64,000 nt of DNA from Vicinamibacterales bacterium (GTDB taxonomy: Bacteria > Acidobacteriota > Vicinamibacteria > Vicinamibacterales > 2-12-FULL-66-21), in the NCBI GenBank assembly GCA_035699745.1, contig DASSPH010000055.1:62001-126000 (forward strand), written 5' to 3'. Positions 26,080-34,342 of this stretch are shown here, piece by piece (position 1 is the first letter of the stretch; each line of letters opens with the position of its first letter). The position numbers and the translations under genes are program-made. The notes below the pieces were generated by a model, which saw only the letters and a list, made by a program, of their open reading frames with translations, was not told the DNA's origin and did no database searches.

Positions 26080-27743
26080 CCCAACGCCGGTTCGCTGCGG
26101 CACTCCTCGCCATCGCGCTCCTGGCGCTGACGCTGCGGGTGATCTTCCCCGCCGCCGATCCCCCCTGGCGCCCGACGGTCGGCATCGTCTGGCACGACGA
26201 AGGGGCGTGGACGCACAACGCGCGCAACAAGGCGCTGTTCGGCGCGTGGCGGCTGGACAACTGGAATCCCGTCTACGTCGCGCCGGTGTTCACCGCGCTC
26301 GAGTACGCGGCGTTCGAAACCTTGGGCGTCGGGCTCCGGCAGGCCCGCCTGGTCAGCCAGCTCGCCGGCTTTCTCTCCGTCGTCCTGCTGGCGCTGGGCG
26401 TGTGCCGGATCGCGGGGCGCGTCGCGGGAGTGATCGCCGGCGGCCTGCTCGCCACCAACTACGTGTACGTGATGTACGGCCGCGCCGCGATCATGGAGTC
26501 GCTGATGGCGGCGCTGATCGTGGCGTCGTGGTACTGCTCGACCCGCGCGGAGAAACAGCCGATGTGGGGTGCGCTCGCCGGGGTGTGCGCCACGCTCGCG
26601 TTCTTCACCAAGGCCGCGGCGGCGTTCTATGTCGGGGCGCTGGGATTGGTCGTCGCTGCCCGGATGCTGGATCGTGAGCGGACGTCTGCGTCGTGGACGA
26701 TCGCGGGCCTGGCGGCGTCGTTTGCGGCGGTGGGACTCTTCTTCGTGCTGCCGCACTGGGCGGACTATCAGTTCTACAACTGGCAGATGTCGGTGACGCG
26801 CAAGCCTTCGTACGATCTGGCGTCGCTGGCGATGCGATTCTCGTGGTTTCCGGTGATCCACGACACGTTCAGCCGGATGTGGTTCGCGCTGTGTCTGGGC
26901 CTGTTCGGCGGGTGGGGGATCGCGGTCCGCTGGCGGCAGGCCGGTGACGGCGAGCGCCTGCTGCTGCTGTGGCTCGCCGTGGGCTCGATCGAGCTGCTCG
27001 TGCACGACGTCGGCAACGAGCGCCGCTTCGTGTTCCTGATCCCCGTGCTCGTGGCGCTCGCCGGCATCGTGCTCGCGCGCGGCACGCTGCTGCCGGCCGA
27101 AGCCGCCGACGTGCCGCGCAAGCGGGTCCTGCTCGCCGCGCCGCTGCTGCTCTACAGCGCCTACGTGCTGTTCGGACCGCTGGTGCGGGTGCCGTTCCTC
27201 GAGCAGGTTCGCGCGAACGTGTTCCGGATGCCGGTCCGGCTCGCCGTCGTCTCGGCACTGGTGATGGTCGCGGTGCTGTTGCTGGGGTGGGCGCGCGCCG
27301 CCCGGCTGCTGACGTCGCTGCGATGGCGGCCTGCGTTCGCCGGCGGCTTTCTCGGGCTGGCGATGACCTGGCACCTGGCGCAGTTCGTCGACTACGCGCG
27401 CCACCGCACGTATGAAAACTACGCCGCGTCGATTGCGCTCGGCCGCGTGCTGCCGCCGGGAACGGCCGTGCAGGGGAAGCTCGCCAACGGCCTGGCGCTC
27501 GAGAATCGAATCCGCCCCATCTTCATCGGGCACGAGTTCGGCAACTATGCCGACCGGAAAGACCGCTGGGATGTGCGGTATATTTTGACGTATACCGATC
27601 CGGAAATCGGCTACGAGGGGGACCAGATCCTCGACGTGCTCGCCGCCTATCCGGGATGGCGCATCATCATGACGTTCGACGTCGCGGAAACGCGCTCGGG
27701 CCACGACACGGCCGCGCTGATCGAGAAGCGTGCGCGCGATTGA
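26076..27743 (+). CDS. GT39-like membrane glycosyltransferase
   Basis: 555 residues from ATG 26076; the frame extends upstream but only as shadow of the preceding gene. The loop after the first helix has 'GIVWHDEGAWTHNARNKALF', the Asp-Glu pair expected in GT39 proteins, and helix-rich sequence follows ('VIAGGLLATNYVYVMYGRAA', 'FFTKAAAAFYVGALGLVVAA'). The C-terminal part has a periplasmic segment 'LPPGTAVQGKLANGLAL'. It is a paralogue of the gene just upstream. The end overlaps the methyltransferase gene by 14 bases. Confidence 0.82.
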   Translation: MTQRRFAAALLAIALLALTLRVIFPAADPPWRPTVGIVWHDEGAWTHNARNKALFGAWRLDNWNPVYVAPVFTALEYAAFETLGVGLRQARLVSQLAGFLSVVLLALGVCRIAGRVAGVIAGGLLATNYVYVMYGRAAIMESLMAALIVASWYCSTRAEKQPMWGALAGVCATLAFFTKAAAAFYVGALGLVVAARMLDRERTSASWTIAGLAASFAAVGLFFVLPHWADYQFYNWQMSVTRKPSYDLASLAMRFSWFPVIHDTFSRMWFALCLGLFGGWGIAVRWRQAGDGERLLLLWLAVGSIELLVHDVGNERRFVFLIPVLVALAGIVLARGTLLPAEAADVPRKRVLLAAPLLLYSAYVLFGPLVRVPFLEQVRANVFRMPVRLAVVSALVMVAVLLLGWARAARLLTSLRWRPAFAGGFLGLAMTWHLAQFVDYARHRTYENYAASIALGRVLPPGTAVQGKLANGLALENRIRPIFIGHEFGNYADRKDRWDVRYILTYTDPEIGYEGDQILDVLAAYPGWRIIMTFDVAETRSGHDTAALIEKRARD

Positions 27744-28611
27744 CGAGCGCGCCATCAAGGCGCACGCCGACCAGCGCTTCCGCTCCGAATACGATTACGC
27801 CCTGTTCGAGTATTACCGCAGCGCCAAGGTGATCGCATTCCTCGAGCGCGCCGGCGTCGCGGTCGGCGGCCGCGTGCTCGACGCGGGGTGCGGCGGCGGC
27901 GGCATGCCGCTGTCGCTCGCCGAGGAGGTCCGCGAAGCGGTGGGTATCGATCCAATCGACCGGTTCGGGGACGCCGGCGTCCGGCTGGCGCGGGAACGGG
28001 GCGTGCGGAACGTCCGTTTCGCGCGCGCCGACGGCATGGCGCTGCCGTTCGCCGGCGGGGTCTTCGATCTGGTGCTGTCGCATGCGGTCATCGAACACGT
28101 GGCGGACGCAGGACTGTATCTGCGCGAGTGCGCGCGCGTGCTCGCGGCCGGCGGACGGATGTATCTCTCGACCTCGCCGTATCTGTCGTTCGCCGGCGCG
28201 CACCTCCCGCGGCTGAGGCTCCAGCTTCCGCTGCATCTCCTCGCCGGACGCCGCGTCGCGTTTGCCACCTTCAGCTGGCTCGCCCGTCACGCGCCGTGGA
28301 CGCTGAAGGAGCCGGCGCACGAGAACTCGTTCATCCAGCTCGCGCGCAGGGGACAGACCAAGGAGGACGATCTGCTGGAGAAAGTGACGGTATCGGGACT
28401 GCGCGCGCGGATTGCGTCCGCCGGCCTGGCGATCGTGCGGGAAGAGCTGCACGTGACCGGGACGGTGCGCCGTCTGCCGGCGTTCCTCGCCGACGCCGTC
28501 CGTGAAGACGGCCTCACCCGCGACATCTTCATCTCGAACATGGAATACGTGCTCGCCCACGCGGGCGCCCCTTCGGCTCCCTCCGCTCGCCCGGGGCAGG
28601 CGGGAGCATAG
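27730..28611 (+). CDS. Class I SAM-dependent methyltransferase
   Basis: 293 residues from GTG 27730, which lies inside the end of the GT39 gene. Motif I is 'GGRVLDAGCGGGGMPLSLAE', then 'ADGMALPFAGGVFDLVLSHA' and 'ECARVLAAGGRMYLSTSP'. It belongs to the Methyltransf_11-type group and probably methylates a sugar or lipid of the glycan. The last 15 residues are Pro/Ala/Gly-rich and may be frame run-on into low-complexity sequence. The acetyltransferase-like gene follows after six bases. Confidence 0.86.
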   Translation: MRAIDERAIKAHADQRFRSEYDYALFEYYRSAKVIAFLERAGVAVGGRVLDAGCGGGGMPLSLAEEVREAVGIDPIDRFGDAGVRLARERGVRNVRFARADGMALPFAGGVFDLVLSHAVIEHVADAGLYLRECARVLAAGGRMYLSTSPYLSFAGAHLPRLRLQLPLHLLAGRRVAFATFSWLARHAPWTLKEPAHENSFIQLARRGQTKEDDLLEKVTVSGLRARIASAGLAIVREELHVTGTVRRLPAFLADAVREDGLTRDIFISNMEYVLAHAGAPSAPSARPGQAGA

Positions 28612-28617
28612 CGCCGC

Positions 28618-29667
28618 ATGCCCGTTCCCGACGTCGATCGCTACCGTCCCGACGACCGCCGCTCCGTCGAAGCGCTGTATCGCCGCGTCTTCGGCAACGA
28701 TGCCGCCGAAGCGAGCCGCCTGCGCTGGGAGTGGCAGTACAGGAAGAACCCGAACAATCCCGGCGGGGAACCGGAGATCTGGGTGGCGCGGGAAGGCCCC
28801 GCCATCATCGGTCAGTACGCCACGATGCCGGTGCGCCTGTCGGTCCGCGGGCGCGAGGTCGTCGGATCGTGGGGCATGGACGTGATGGTCGCTCCCGAAC
28901 GGCAGCGCCGCGGCCTGGGCGAAGTGCTGTTCCGGACCTGGGACCGCAACGTCGGCGCCTCGCTCGGCCTCGGTCTCTCGGAGGCCTCGTACCGCCTGTT
29001 CCAGAAACTCAAGTGGCCCGACGTGGGGCCGGTGCCGTGCCTGATCAAGCCGCTGTCCCGCCGCGCGTTCCGTCACCCGCGCTGGCCGGTGCCGCTCAAC
29101 CGCTTCATCTCGTTCCTCACCTGGCCCTTCGTGATGATCGTGGCGCGCTCGCGTCCGCTGAGCGCCGAAGTGCGGGTCATCCACCGCTTCGACGAGAGCT
29201 TCACCGCGTTGTGGGAACGGGTGGCGCCCAAGTTCGACCTCGCCGTCCGCCGCGACGCGGCGTATCTGAACTGGAAGTTCGCCACCGCGCCGCACGTCCG
29301 CTATTCGATTGCCGCGCTCGTCCGCGAGGGCAGCACCGCCGGGTACGCGGTCTACCGGCACCTGCACGAGCCGCGCGGACGGGTGACGCTGCTGGTCGAC
29401 TTTCTCGCCGATCCCGACGACGAGCAGGGGATCGCCACGCTGCTGCACTGGGTCGATCGCGAAGCGCGGCAGGCGGACTCGGACAAGATCCGCACGTTCG
29501 CGATGCACGCCGGCTTTCGCCGGATCCTGCGCAAGTCGGGCTACTTCGTCGTCAAATCGACGATGGAGTTCGTCGTCAAGGTGAACGGCACGGACGTGCC
29601 GCCGGATTTCTACGAGAACACCGACCACTGGCACGTCACGCTCGGCGATTCCGATCAGGACCGGTGA
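28618..29667 (+). CDS. GNAT-fold acyltransferase
   Basis: 349 residues. The acetyl-CoA pyrophosphate-binding motif R/Q-x-x-G-x-G is seen in 'VMVAPERQRRGLGEVLFRTW' at about residue 90. An N-terminal 'PDDRRSVEALYRRVFGNDAA' opens the GNAT fold, and the second half ('AYLNWKFATAPHVRYSIAAL') resembles proteins with two GNAT-like domains found in polysaccharide loci. It could N-acetylate the amino sugar made by the DegT enzyme (6711), but that link is inference. The gene lies six bases after a methyltransferase gene. Confidence 0.82.
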   Translation: MPVPDVDRYRPDDRRSVEALYRRVFGNDAAEASRLRWEWQYRKNPNNPGGEPEIWVAREGPAIIGQYATMPVRLSVRGREVVGSWGMDVMVAPERQRRGLGEVLFRTWDRNVGASLGLGLSEASYRLFQKLKWPDVGPVPCLIKPLSRRAFRHPRWPVPLNRFISFLTWPFVMIVARSRPLSAEVRVIHRFDESFTALWERVAPKFDLAVRRDAAYLNWKFATAPHVRYSIAALVREGSTAGYAVYRHLHEPRGRVTLLVDFLADPDDEQGIATLLHWVDREARQADSDKIRTFAMHAGFRRILRKSGYFVVKSTMEFVVKVNGTDVPPDFYENTDHWHVTLGDSDQDR

Positions 29668-29679
29668 CGCGCTCGACAC

Positions 29680-30666
29680 ATGCATCTACTCGTCGGCATC
29701 GACACCGAAGGCGACAATCAGTGGGACGCGCAGGCGCGGCTGAACCAGCGCTTCGAGAACATCTATGCGCTGCCGGCGCTGCACGCGCTGTTCGCCCGCC
29801 ACGGCGTGCGTCCGACCTACGTGATTACCTATCCGGTGGCCACCGACGCGCGCTCGGCGGAGGTGCTGCGCGAGCTGAAGGGGCGCGGCGACTGCGAGAT
29901 CGGCGCGCATCACCATGCCTGGGAGACGCCGCCGTGCACCGCCGATGACGTCCGGCGGCATGCGTATGCGGCGAGCCTGCCGCTGCCGCAATTCGAGGCG
30001 CAGCTCGCCTCGCTGACGGCCGCCATCGCGGACGCGGTCGGCGCGCGCCCGGTGTCGTACCGTTCGGGCCGCTTCGGGTTCTCCGCCGCTCACGTCGCCG
30101 CGCTCGAGCGGGAGGGCTACCTGATCGAGTCGAGCGTCGCGCCGCTCTTCTACGAGGGGCACAAACGCGGGCCCGATTTCGTCGAGGCGCCGCTGACGCC
30201 GTATTTCCTGGCCTACGACAACGCGACGCGGCCGGGAACGAGCAACCTGCTCGAGGTGCCGGTGTCGGCCGCCTTGAATCGCCGCCTGCCCAGGGCGGTG
30301 CAGTATCTCTACGCCCGCGCGCCGCGGCCGTACACCACCAAGCGCGTGCTGCGCAAGCTGGGCATCGCCCGCGTGCGCTGGCTGCGCCCGTCGTACTCGT
30401 CGCTGGACGACATGAAGGCGCTCGCGCACGACCTCGCCGCCGCGGGCGAGCCGGTCCTGAACCTGCTGTTCCATTCCAGCGAGGCGATCGTCGGCGGCAG
30501 CCCGTACAACCGCACGTCCGCCGAACTCGCCGCCTTCTGCGAACGCCTCGAACGCTTCTTCGCATATGCGACGGCAACGCTGAACGCCCGACCCGCCACT
30601 TTCACCGAGTTCCGCCGCGGCTACGGCGGACCCGCGCACTCCGCACCCGGCACCCGGCAGCCGTGA
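29680..30666 (+). CDS. Polysaccharide deacetylase-like protein
   Basis: 328 residues. The opening 'LVGIDTEGDNQWD' supplies the metal-binding Asp in the place of the NodB TFDDG motif, 'VRPTYVITYPVATD' is the second strand and 'CEIGAHHHAWETPPC' gives the H-x-H metal ligands. The later 'PVSYRSGRFGFSAAHVAAL' matches the arginine/Pro motif 3 of the CE4 fold. It would remove N-acetyl (or other acyl) groups from a glycan. No signal peptide is visible, so it may act on a cytosolic, lipid-linked intermediate. It overlaps the next gene by 4 bases. Confidence 0.8.
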   Translation: MHLLVGIDTEGDNQWDAQARLNQRFENIYALPALHALFARHGVRPTYVITYPVATDARSAEVLRELKGRGDCEIGAHHHAWETPPCTADDVRRHAYAASLPLPQFEAQLASLTAAIADAVGARPVSYRSGRFGFSAAHVAALEREGYLIESSVAPLFYEGHKRGPDFVEAPLTPYFLAYDNATRPGTSNLLEVPVSAALNRRLPRAVQYLYARAPRPYTTKRVLRKLGIARVRWLRPSYSSLDDMKALAHDLAAAGEPVLNLLFHSSEAIVGGSPYNRTSAELAAFCERLERFFAYATATLNARPATFTEFRRGYGGPAHSAPGTRQP

Positions 30667-31796
30667 GAATCCTCCACGTGACGCCGCATCTGCCGCCCGA
30701 CCAGGCCGCGAACGCGCTGCTGCCGCACCACCTGGGAGAGTGGGCGCGCGAGCGCGGCGACAGCGTCCACTTCATCGCGCATCCGCCAGTGGGCGGGCCG
30801 GCGGAGCCGCGTGAGAACGTCACGTGGATTCCCCGCACCAGGCGCTCGCCCGCCCAGCGGTTCTTCCGCCTCGGCTCGATCGCCGGCGCCCTGCGCATCC
30901 GGCGCGAAGCGCGCCCGCTGCTGGCCTCCGCCGACATCGTGCACGTGCACAGCAACGGCCTGCTGCCCGAGCTGTCCGCCCGCCTCGCCCGCACGCTTCG
31001 CAAGCCCGTCGTGCTGACGCTCTACGGGACGGAGATCTGGCACTACCGGCGCAAGGCCGGCGTCGATCTCTTCACCAGCGCGTATCGTCACGCCGACGCG
31101 GTGACGTTCTACAGCCAGCGGCTGCACGAGCGGGCGGGCGAGCTGGGGCTCGATCGTCCCGGCTGTTCCGTCATCTATCCGCCGGTCGCCGCGTCCTTTC
31201 GTTTTCACGACCGCGCGGAGATGCTCGCGGTGCGCCGCGCGCTCGGCCTGGCGTGCTCGAAGGTGCTGGTCAACGTGAAGCGGCTGCATCCGCTGGCCGG
31301 GCAGCGCCATCTGCTGCAGGCCATGCCGGCGATCCTCCGCGCCCACCCGGATACGCACCTGGTCATCTGCGGCACCGGCGCGCTGCTGCCGGAGCTGCAG
31401 GCGCTCGCGCGGTCGCTGGACGTCGAACGCCGCGTCACGTTCGCCGGCCTGGTCGACAACGCCGTGGTCGCACGGTACTGCGCCGCCGCAGACCTCTTCG
31501 TCCTGCCGTCTCTCTTGGAAGCGCTGCCCACCGTGGCGGTCGAAGCCCTCGCGTCCGGCACACCCGTCGTCTCGTCTGACAATCCCGGCGGCGTCGAGCT
31601 GAACCGCGTGTTCGGCGACGACGTGACCGTCGTGCCGCGCGAGCAGCCCGGGCCGCTCGCCGGGGCGATCGCGAGCGCGCTCGACGAGCCGCGCCGCACG
31701 CGCGACGCGACGCGCCTGATCATCGAGCAGCGCTTCCGCGCCGGCGCGGTGGCGCGGCGATACTGGGACGTCTACGCGGGCGTCGTACGGCGATGA
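30663..31796 (+). CDS. GT4 glycosyltransferase
   Basis: 377 residues from GTG 30663. Seen: 'RILHVTPHLPPDQAANALLP' (N-terminal domain), 'VVLTLYGTEIWHY', 'CSVIYPPVAASFRFH', 'VLVNVKRLHPLAGQRHLL', 'LVICGTGALLPEL' and the donor site 'PSLLEALPTVAVEALASGTP'. This is a complete GT4 enzyme. It follows the deacetylase and precedes a GT-C-like protein with overlaps on both sides, so it probably acts within the same assembly line. Confidence 0.88.
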   Translation: MRILHVTPHLPPDQAANALLPHHLGEWARERGDSVHFIAHPPVGGPAEPRENVTWIPRTRRSPAQRFFRLGSIAGALRIRREARPLLASADIVHVHSNGLLPELSARLARTLRKPVVLTLYGTEIWHYRRKAGVDLFTSAYRHADAVTFYSQRLHERAGELGLDRPGCSVIYPPVAASFRFHDRAEMLAVRRALGLACSKVLVNVKRLHPLAGQRHLLQAMPAILRAHPDTHLVICGTGALLPELQALARSLDVERRVTFAGLVDNAVVARYCAAADLFVLPSLLEALPTVAVEALASGTPVVSSDNPGGVELNRVFGDDVTVVPREQPGPLAGAIASALDEPRRTRDATRLIIEQRFRAGAVARRYWDVYAGVVRR

Positions 31797-33688
31797 CCAG
31801 GATCGTCGCCAAGGCCGCCGTCACGGCGCTGATCTCCGGCCTGCTCGGCGCCGCATGGGTCGCGGTGCTCTACGCGTGGCACCCGGCGCTTCGCATCGAG
31901 TTCGATCGCGATCTGCCGCGCAACGTGTCGGGCATCTACGGCCCGGAACGCGACGAGGCGACCCGGCTGACGTTCGCCTGGACCGGCGCTGACGCGGTCG
32001 TTCGGCTGCCCGGCCTCGATCGCACCGGTCCGTGGATCGCCGACGTACGGGTGCGCGGCGCACGCGCCGGGAACAATCCCACGCTCGCCGTTCTCGCCGA
32101 TGGGGTGGTGCTGGCGACGCGCGAGCTCTCGGCTGGCTGGACGGACCTGCGGATTCCGATCCCGCCGCGCCCCGACCGCCGCGGGCTCGTGCTCGGACTG
32201 CGCAGCTCGACGACGATAGTGCCCGGCCCGGCGGATCCGCGCGCGCTCGGGGTGATGCTCGATCGGCTCGTCGTGGCGCCCGAACGCGTCGTGCTGGTGC
32301 CGCGCCCGGCGCTCGAAGCGGCGGCGATCGCCGCTGCCCCGATCGGCGCGGCGCTGGCGGTGCTCGGCGTGACCGCGTCGGCGGCGATTGGCGGCGCCGT
32401 GCTGCTCAGCGCGGGGGGCGCGGCGATCGTCGCGCGCGGCTTCGGTCCGTTCACCGACTTCCCCGACCGAGCGGTCACGCTCGGCTTCGCGATCGGCATC
32501 GCGCTCGGGGCGATCGCGCTCGCGTTCCGGCTGCGCGGGGGCAAGCCGCGCAACACCGCACGGTTCGCGATCGCGTTCTCCGCCGCGGCGCTGTTTCTGA
32601 AGCTGCTGGTCCTGCTCCACCCCGACATGCCGATCGGAGACGCGATGTTCCACGCGCACCGGTTCCAGGGCGTGCTCGCCGGCCAGTGGTACTTCACGTC
32701 GACGGCGCCGGGCGGCTACCTGTTTCCGTATCCTCCCGGCCTCTACGTGTTCTCGGCGGCCTTCGCCGATCTCGTGCGCCGCGGTGCGGGGGACGTGATC
32801 CTGCTGCGCGTTGTCACAACCACCGTCGACGTCGTCTGTGCCGCCTTGCTCTACACCGTCGTCGCCGCGGCATGGCGCGATCGGCTGGCGGCAGCGATCG
32901 GCGTCGCGATGTATCACTTGCTGCCGGCGACATTCGCCGTTCTCACGACCGGCAATCTCACGAACGCCTTCGCCCAGTCGCTGGCGCTGGGCGCGCTGGT
33001 CCTTGCCGGATACGGCGCCGTGCGTCTCGATCGCGTGATGACGGTGCTGCTGTTGACGGTGGTGCTCGCGGCCGCGTATCTGTCGCACACGAGCACCGCC
33101 GCGATCCTCGGCGTGGCCGCGCTTGCGACCGCGGCGCTCATGGCGGTGCGCGGAGGCGCGGCGCTGCGATCCACGGCGATCGCGATCGCGATCGGCGCGG
33201 TCGTCGCGGCGCTGGCGGCGACGGCGATCTATTACGCGCATTTCGCCGACACCTACCGGTCGGAATTCGCCCGCATCGCCCAGGAGACCGCCACGAACGC
33301 GGCGGACGCCGGCGGACGCACCGCCGGCAATCGGCTGGCGGGCGTGCCCTACTCGGTGCGCATTCACTATGGCGTGCCGGCGCTCCTGCTGGCGGCGTTC
33401 GGCGCGCTGCGGCTCTTCCGGCGCGGCGCCGACGCGCTCACGCTCACGCTGGGCGGGTGGGCCGGCGCCTGCGCGATCTTTCTGGCGATCGGCATCCTCA
33501 CACCGGTGGACATGCGCTATTACCTCGCCGCGGCTCCGGTCGTCGCACTCGCCGCCGCATACGGCGCCTCGTCGGCGTGGGGGGAGCGCCCGCCGGCATC
33601 GCGGATGTGGTGGCGCACGGGCGCGGCGGCGCTGCTGGCCGGCACGATCTGGACGGGGTTCGGGCACTGGTGGCAGACGCTCGGATAG
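31793..33688 (+). CDS. GT-C-like membrane protein with N-terminal beta-sandwich domain
   Basis: 631 residues. One N-terminal helix, then a periplasmic beta-rich domain (about 35-170): 'TRLTFAWTGADAVVRLPGLD' and 'DPRALGVMLDRLVVAPE', which resembles the C-terminal domain of the 831-residue protein at 10325. Ten or so hydrophobic segments follow, with loop 'MPIGDAMFHAHRFQGVLAGQ' after an early helix where GT-C enzymes hold their acidic residue. I would call it a putative extracytoplasmic glycosyltransferase or polymerase; no family assignment is certain. It ends the second glycan operon. Confidence 0.7.
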   Translation: MTRIVAKAAVTALISGLLGAAWVAVLYAWHPALRIEFDRDLPRNVSGIYGPERDEATRLTFAWTGADAVVRLPGLDRTGPWIADVRVRGARAGNNPTLAVLADGVVLATRELSAGWTDLRIPIPPRPDRRGLVLGLRSSTTIVPGPADPRALGVMLDRLVVAPERVVLVPRPALEAAAIAAAPIGAALAVLGVTASAAIGGAVLLSAGGAAIVARGFGPFTDFPDRAVTLGFAIGIALGAIALAFRLRGGKPRNTARFAIAFSAAALFLKLLVLLHPDMPIGDAMFHAHRFQGVLAGQWYFTSTAPGGYLFPYPPGLYVFSAAFADLVRRGAGDVILLRVVTTTVDVVCAALLYTVVAAAWRDRLAAAIGVAMYHLLPATFAVLTTGNLTNAFAQSLALGALVLAGYGAVRLDRVMTVLLLTVVLAAAYLSHTSTAAILGVAALATAALMAVRGGAALRSTAIAIAIGAVVAALAATAIYYAHFADTYRSEFARIAQETATNAADAGGRTAGNRLAGVPYSVRIHYGVPALLLAAFGALRLFRRGADALTLTLGGWAGACAIFLAIGILTPVDMRYYLAAAPVVALAAAYGASSAWGERPPASRMWWRTGAAALLAGTIWTGFGHWWQTLG

Positions 33689-33697
33689 GATGGTCCC

Positions 33698-34147
33698 ATG
33701 ACATTGAGCGAGCAGATCTCACGCGACATCACGGAAGCGATGAAGGCCCGCGACGCGGTGAAGCTCTCCGCGCTGCGCATGGTCAAGGCGGCGTTGATGA
33801 ACGGCGAGGTCGCCAAGGGACGGCCCCTGGAGGAGAGCGAGATGCAGCAGGTGCTCGCCTCGCTGCTGAAGCAGCGGCGCGACTCGATCGAGCAGTTCAC
33901 GAAGGGCGGCCGCCAGGACCTGGTCGACAAGGAAACGGCGGAGGTCGGGATCCTGGAGCGCTACGCGCCGCCTGCGGCAAGCGCCGCCGATCTCGAGCAG
34001 GCGGTGGACGCGGCGATCAAGGAAACCGGCGCCGCCGGACCGAAGGACATGGGGCGCGTGATGAAGGCGGTGATGAGTGCGCTCGCCGGCAAATCGGCGG
34101 ACGGCAAGGCCGTCAACGAAATGGTCCGCAAAAAGCTCGGCGGGTGA
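33698..34147 (+). CDS. GatB/YqeY-family protein
   Basis: 149 residues, the usual size. It has the full YqeY pattern: 'ISRDITEAMKARDAVKLSAL', 'LKQRRDSIEQFTKGGRQDLV', 'ETAEVGILERYAPP' and 'MGRVMKAVMSALAGKSADGK'. YqeY shares the tRNA-binding tail domain of GatB but lacks its kinase-like part; its job is poorly known. It is not functionally tied to the glycan genes and may only share their transcript. A strong intrinsic terminator follows at 34223. Confidence 0.93.
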   Translation: MTLSEQISRDITEAMKARDAVKLSALRMVKAALMNGEVAKGRPLEESEMQQVLASLLKQRRDSIEQFTKGGRQDLVDKETAEVGILERYAPPAASAADLEQAVDAAIKETGAAGPKDMGRVMKAVMSALAGKSADGKAVNEMVRKKLGG

Positions 34148-34222
34148 TGCAAACTTTTTCCGCCATGCATCGTCTAATCATTTTGAAAGGCAACGCACAA
34201 GCCTCTCATCCATCCTCCATGG

Positions 34223-34251
34223 GGCCTCCGCTGAAAGGCGGGGGCCTTTTT
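34223..34251 (+). terminator. Intrinsic terminator after yqeY-like gene
   Basis: GGCCTCCGC (34223-34231) pairs with GCGGGGGCC (34238-34246), nine pairs with one G-U, loop TGAAAG, followed directly by TTTTT. It is the clearest rho-independent terminator in the window and ends the long plus-strand run. Confidence 0.88.
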
Positions 34252-34287
34252 ACTTTGCCGGCGGCTTTACATCCTTGACAAACCGTT

Positions 34288-34314
34288 CGGATGCGGGACG
34301 GCTGTGCGCATCCG
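34288..34314. repeat. Perfect 8-bp inverted repeat in the 34148-34342 gap
   Basis: CGGATGCG (34288-34295) and CGCATCCG (34307-34314) are exact reverse complements around an 11-base loop. It lies just beyond the end of the minus-strand flippase gene, so it may be its 3' hairpin, but no T-run follows on that strand. TTGACA stands at 34275-34280 without a matching -10. Confidence 0.5.
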
Positions 34315-34342
34315 CACGCTGCCCGTTCCCGGATAGTGTCCG

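Noticed and set aside
34148-34342. Small RNA between the YqeY gene and the flippase
   Set aside because: A terminator and an 8-bp inverted repeat are present, but there is no supported promoter (-35 TTGACA at 34275 lacks a -10), so I only list the terminator and the repeat.
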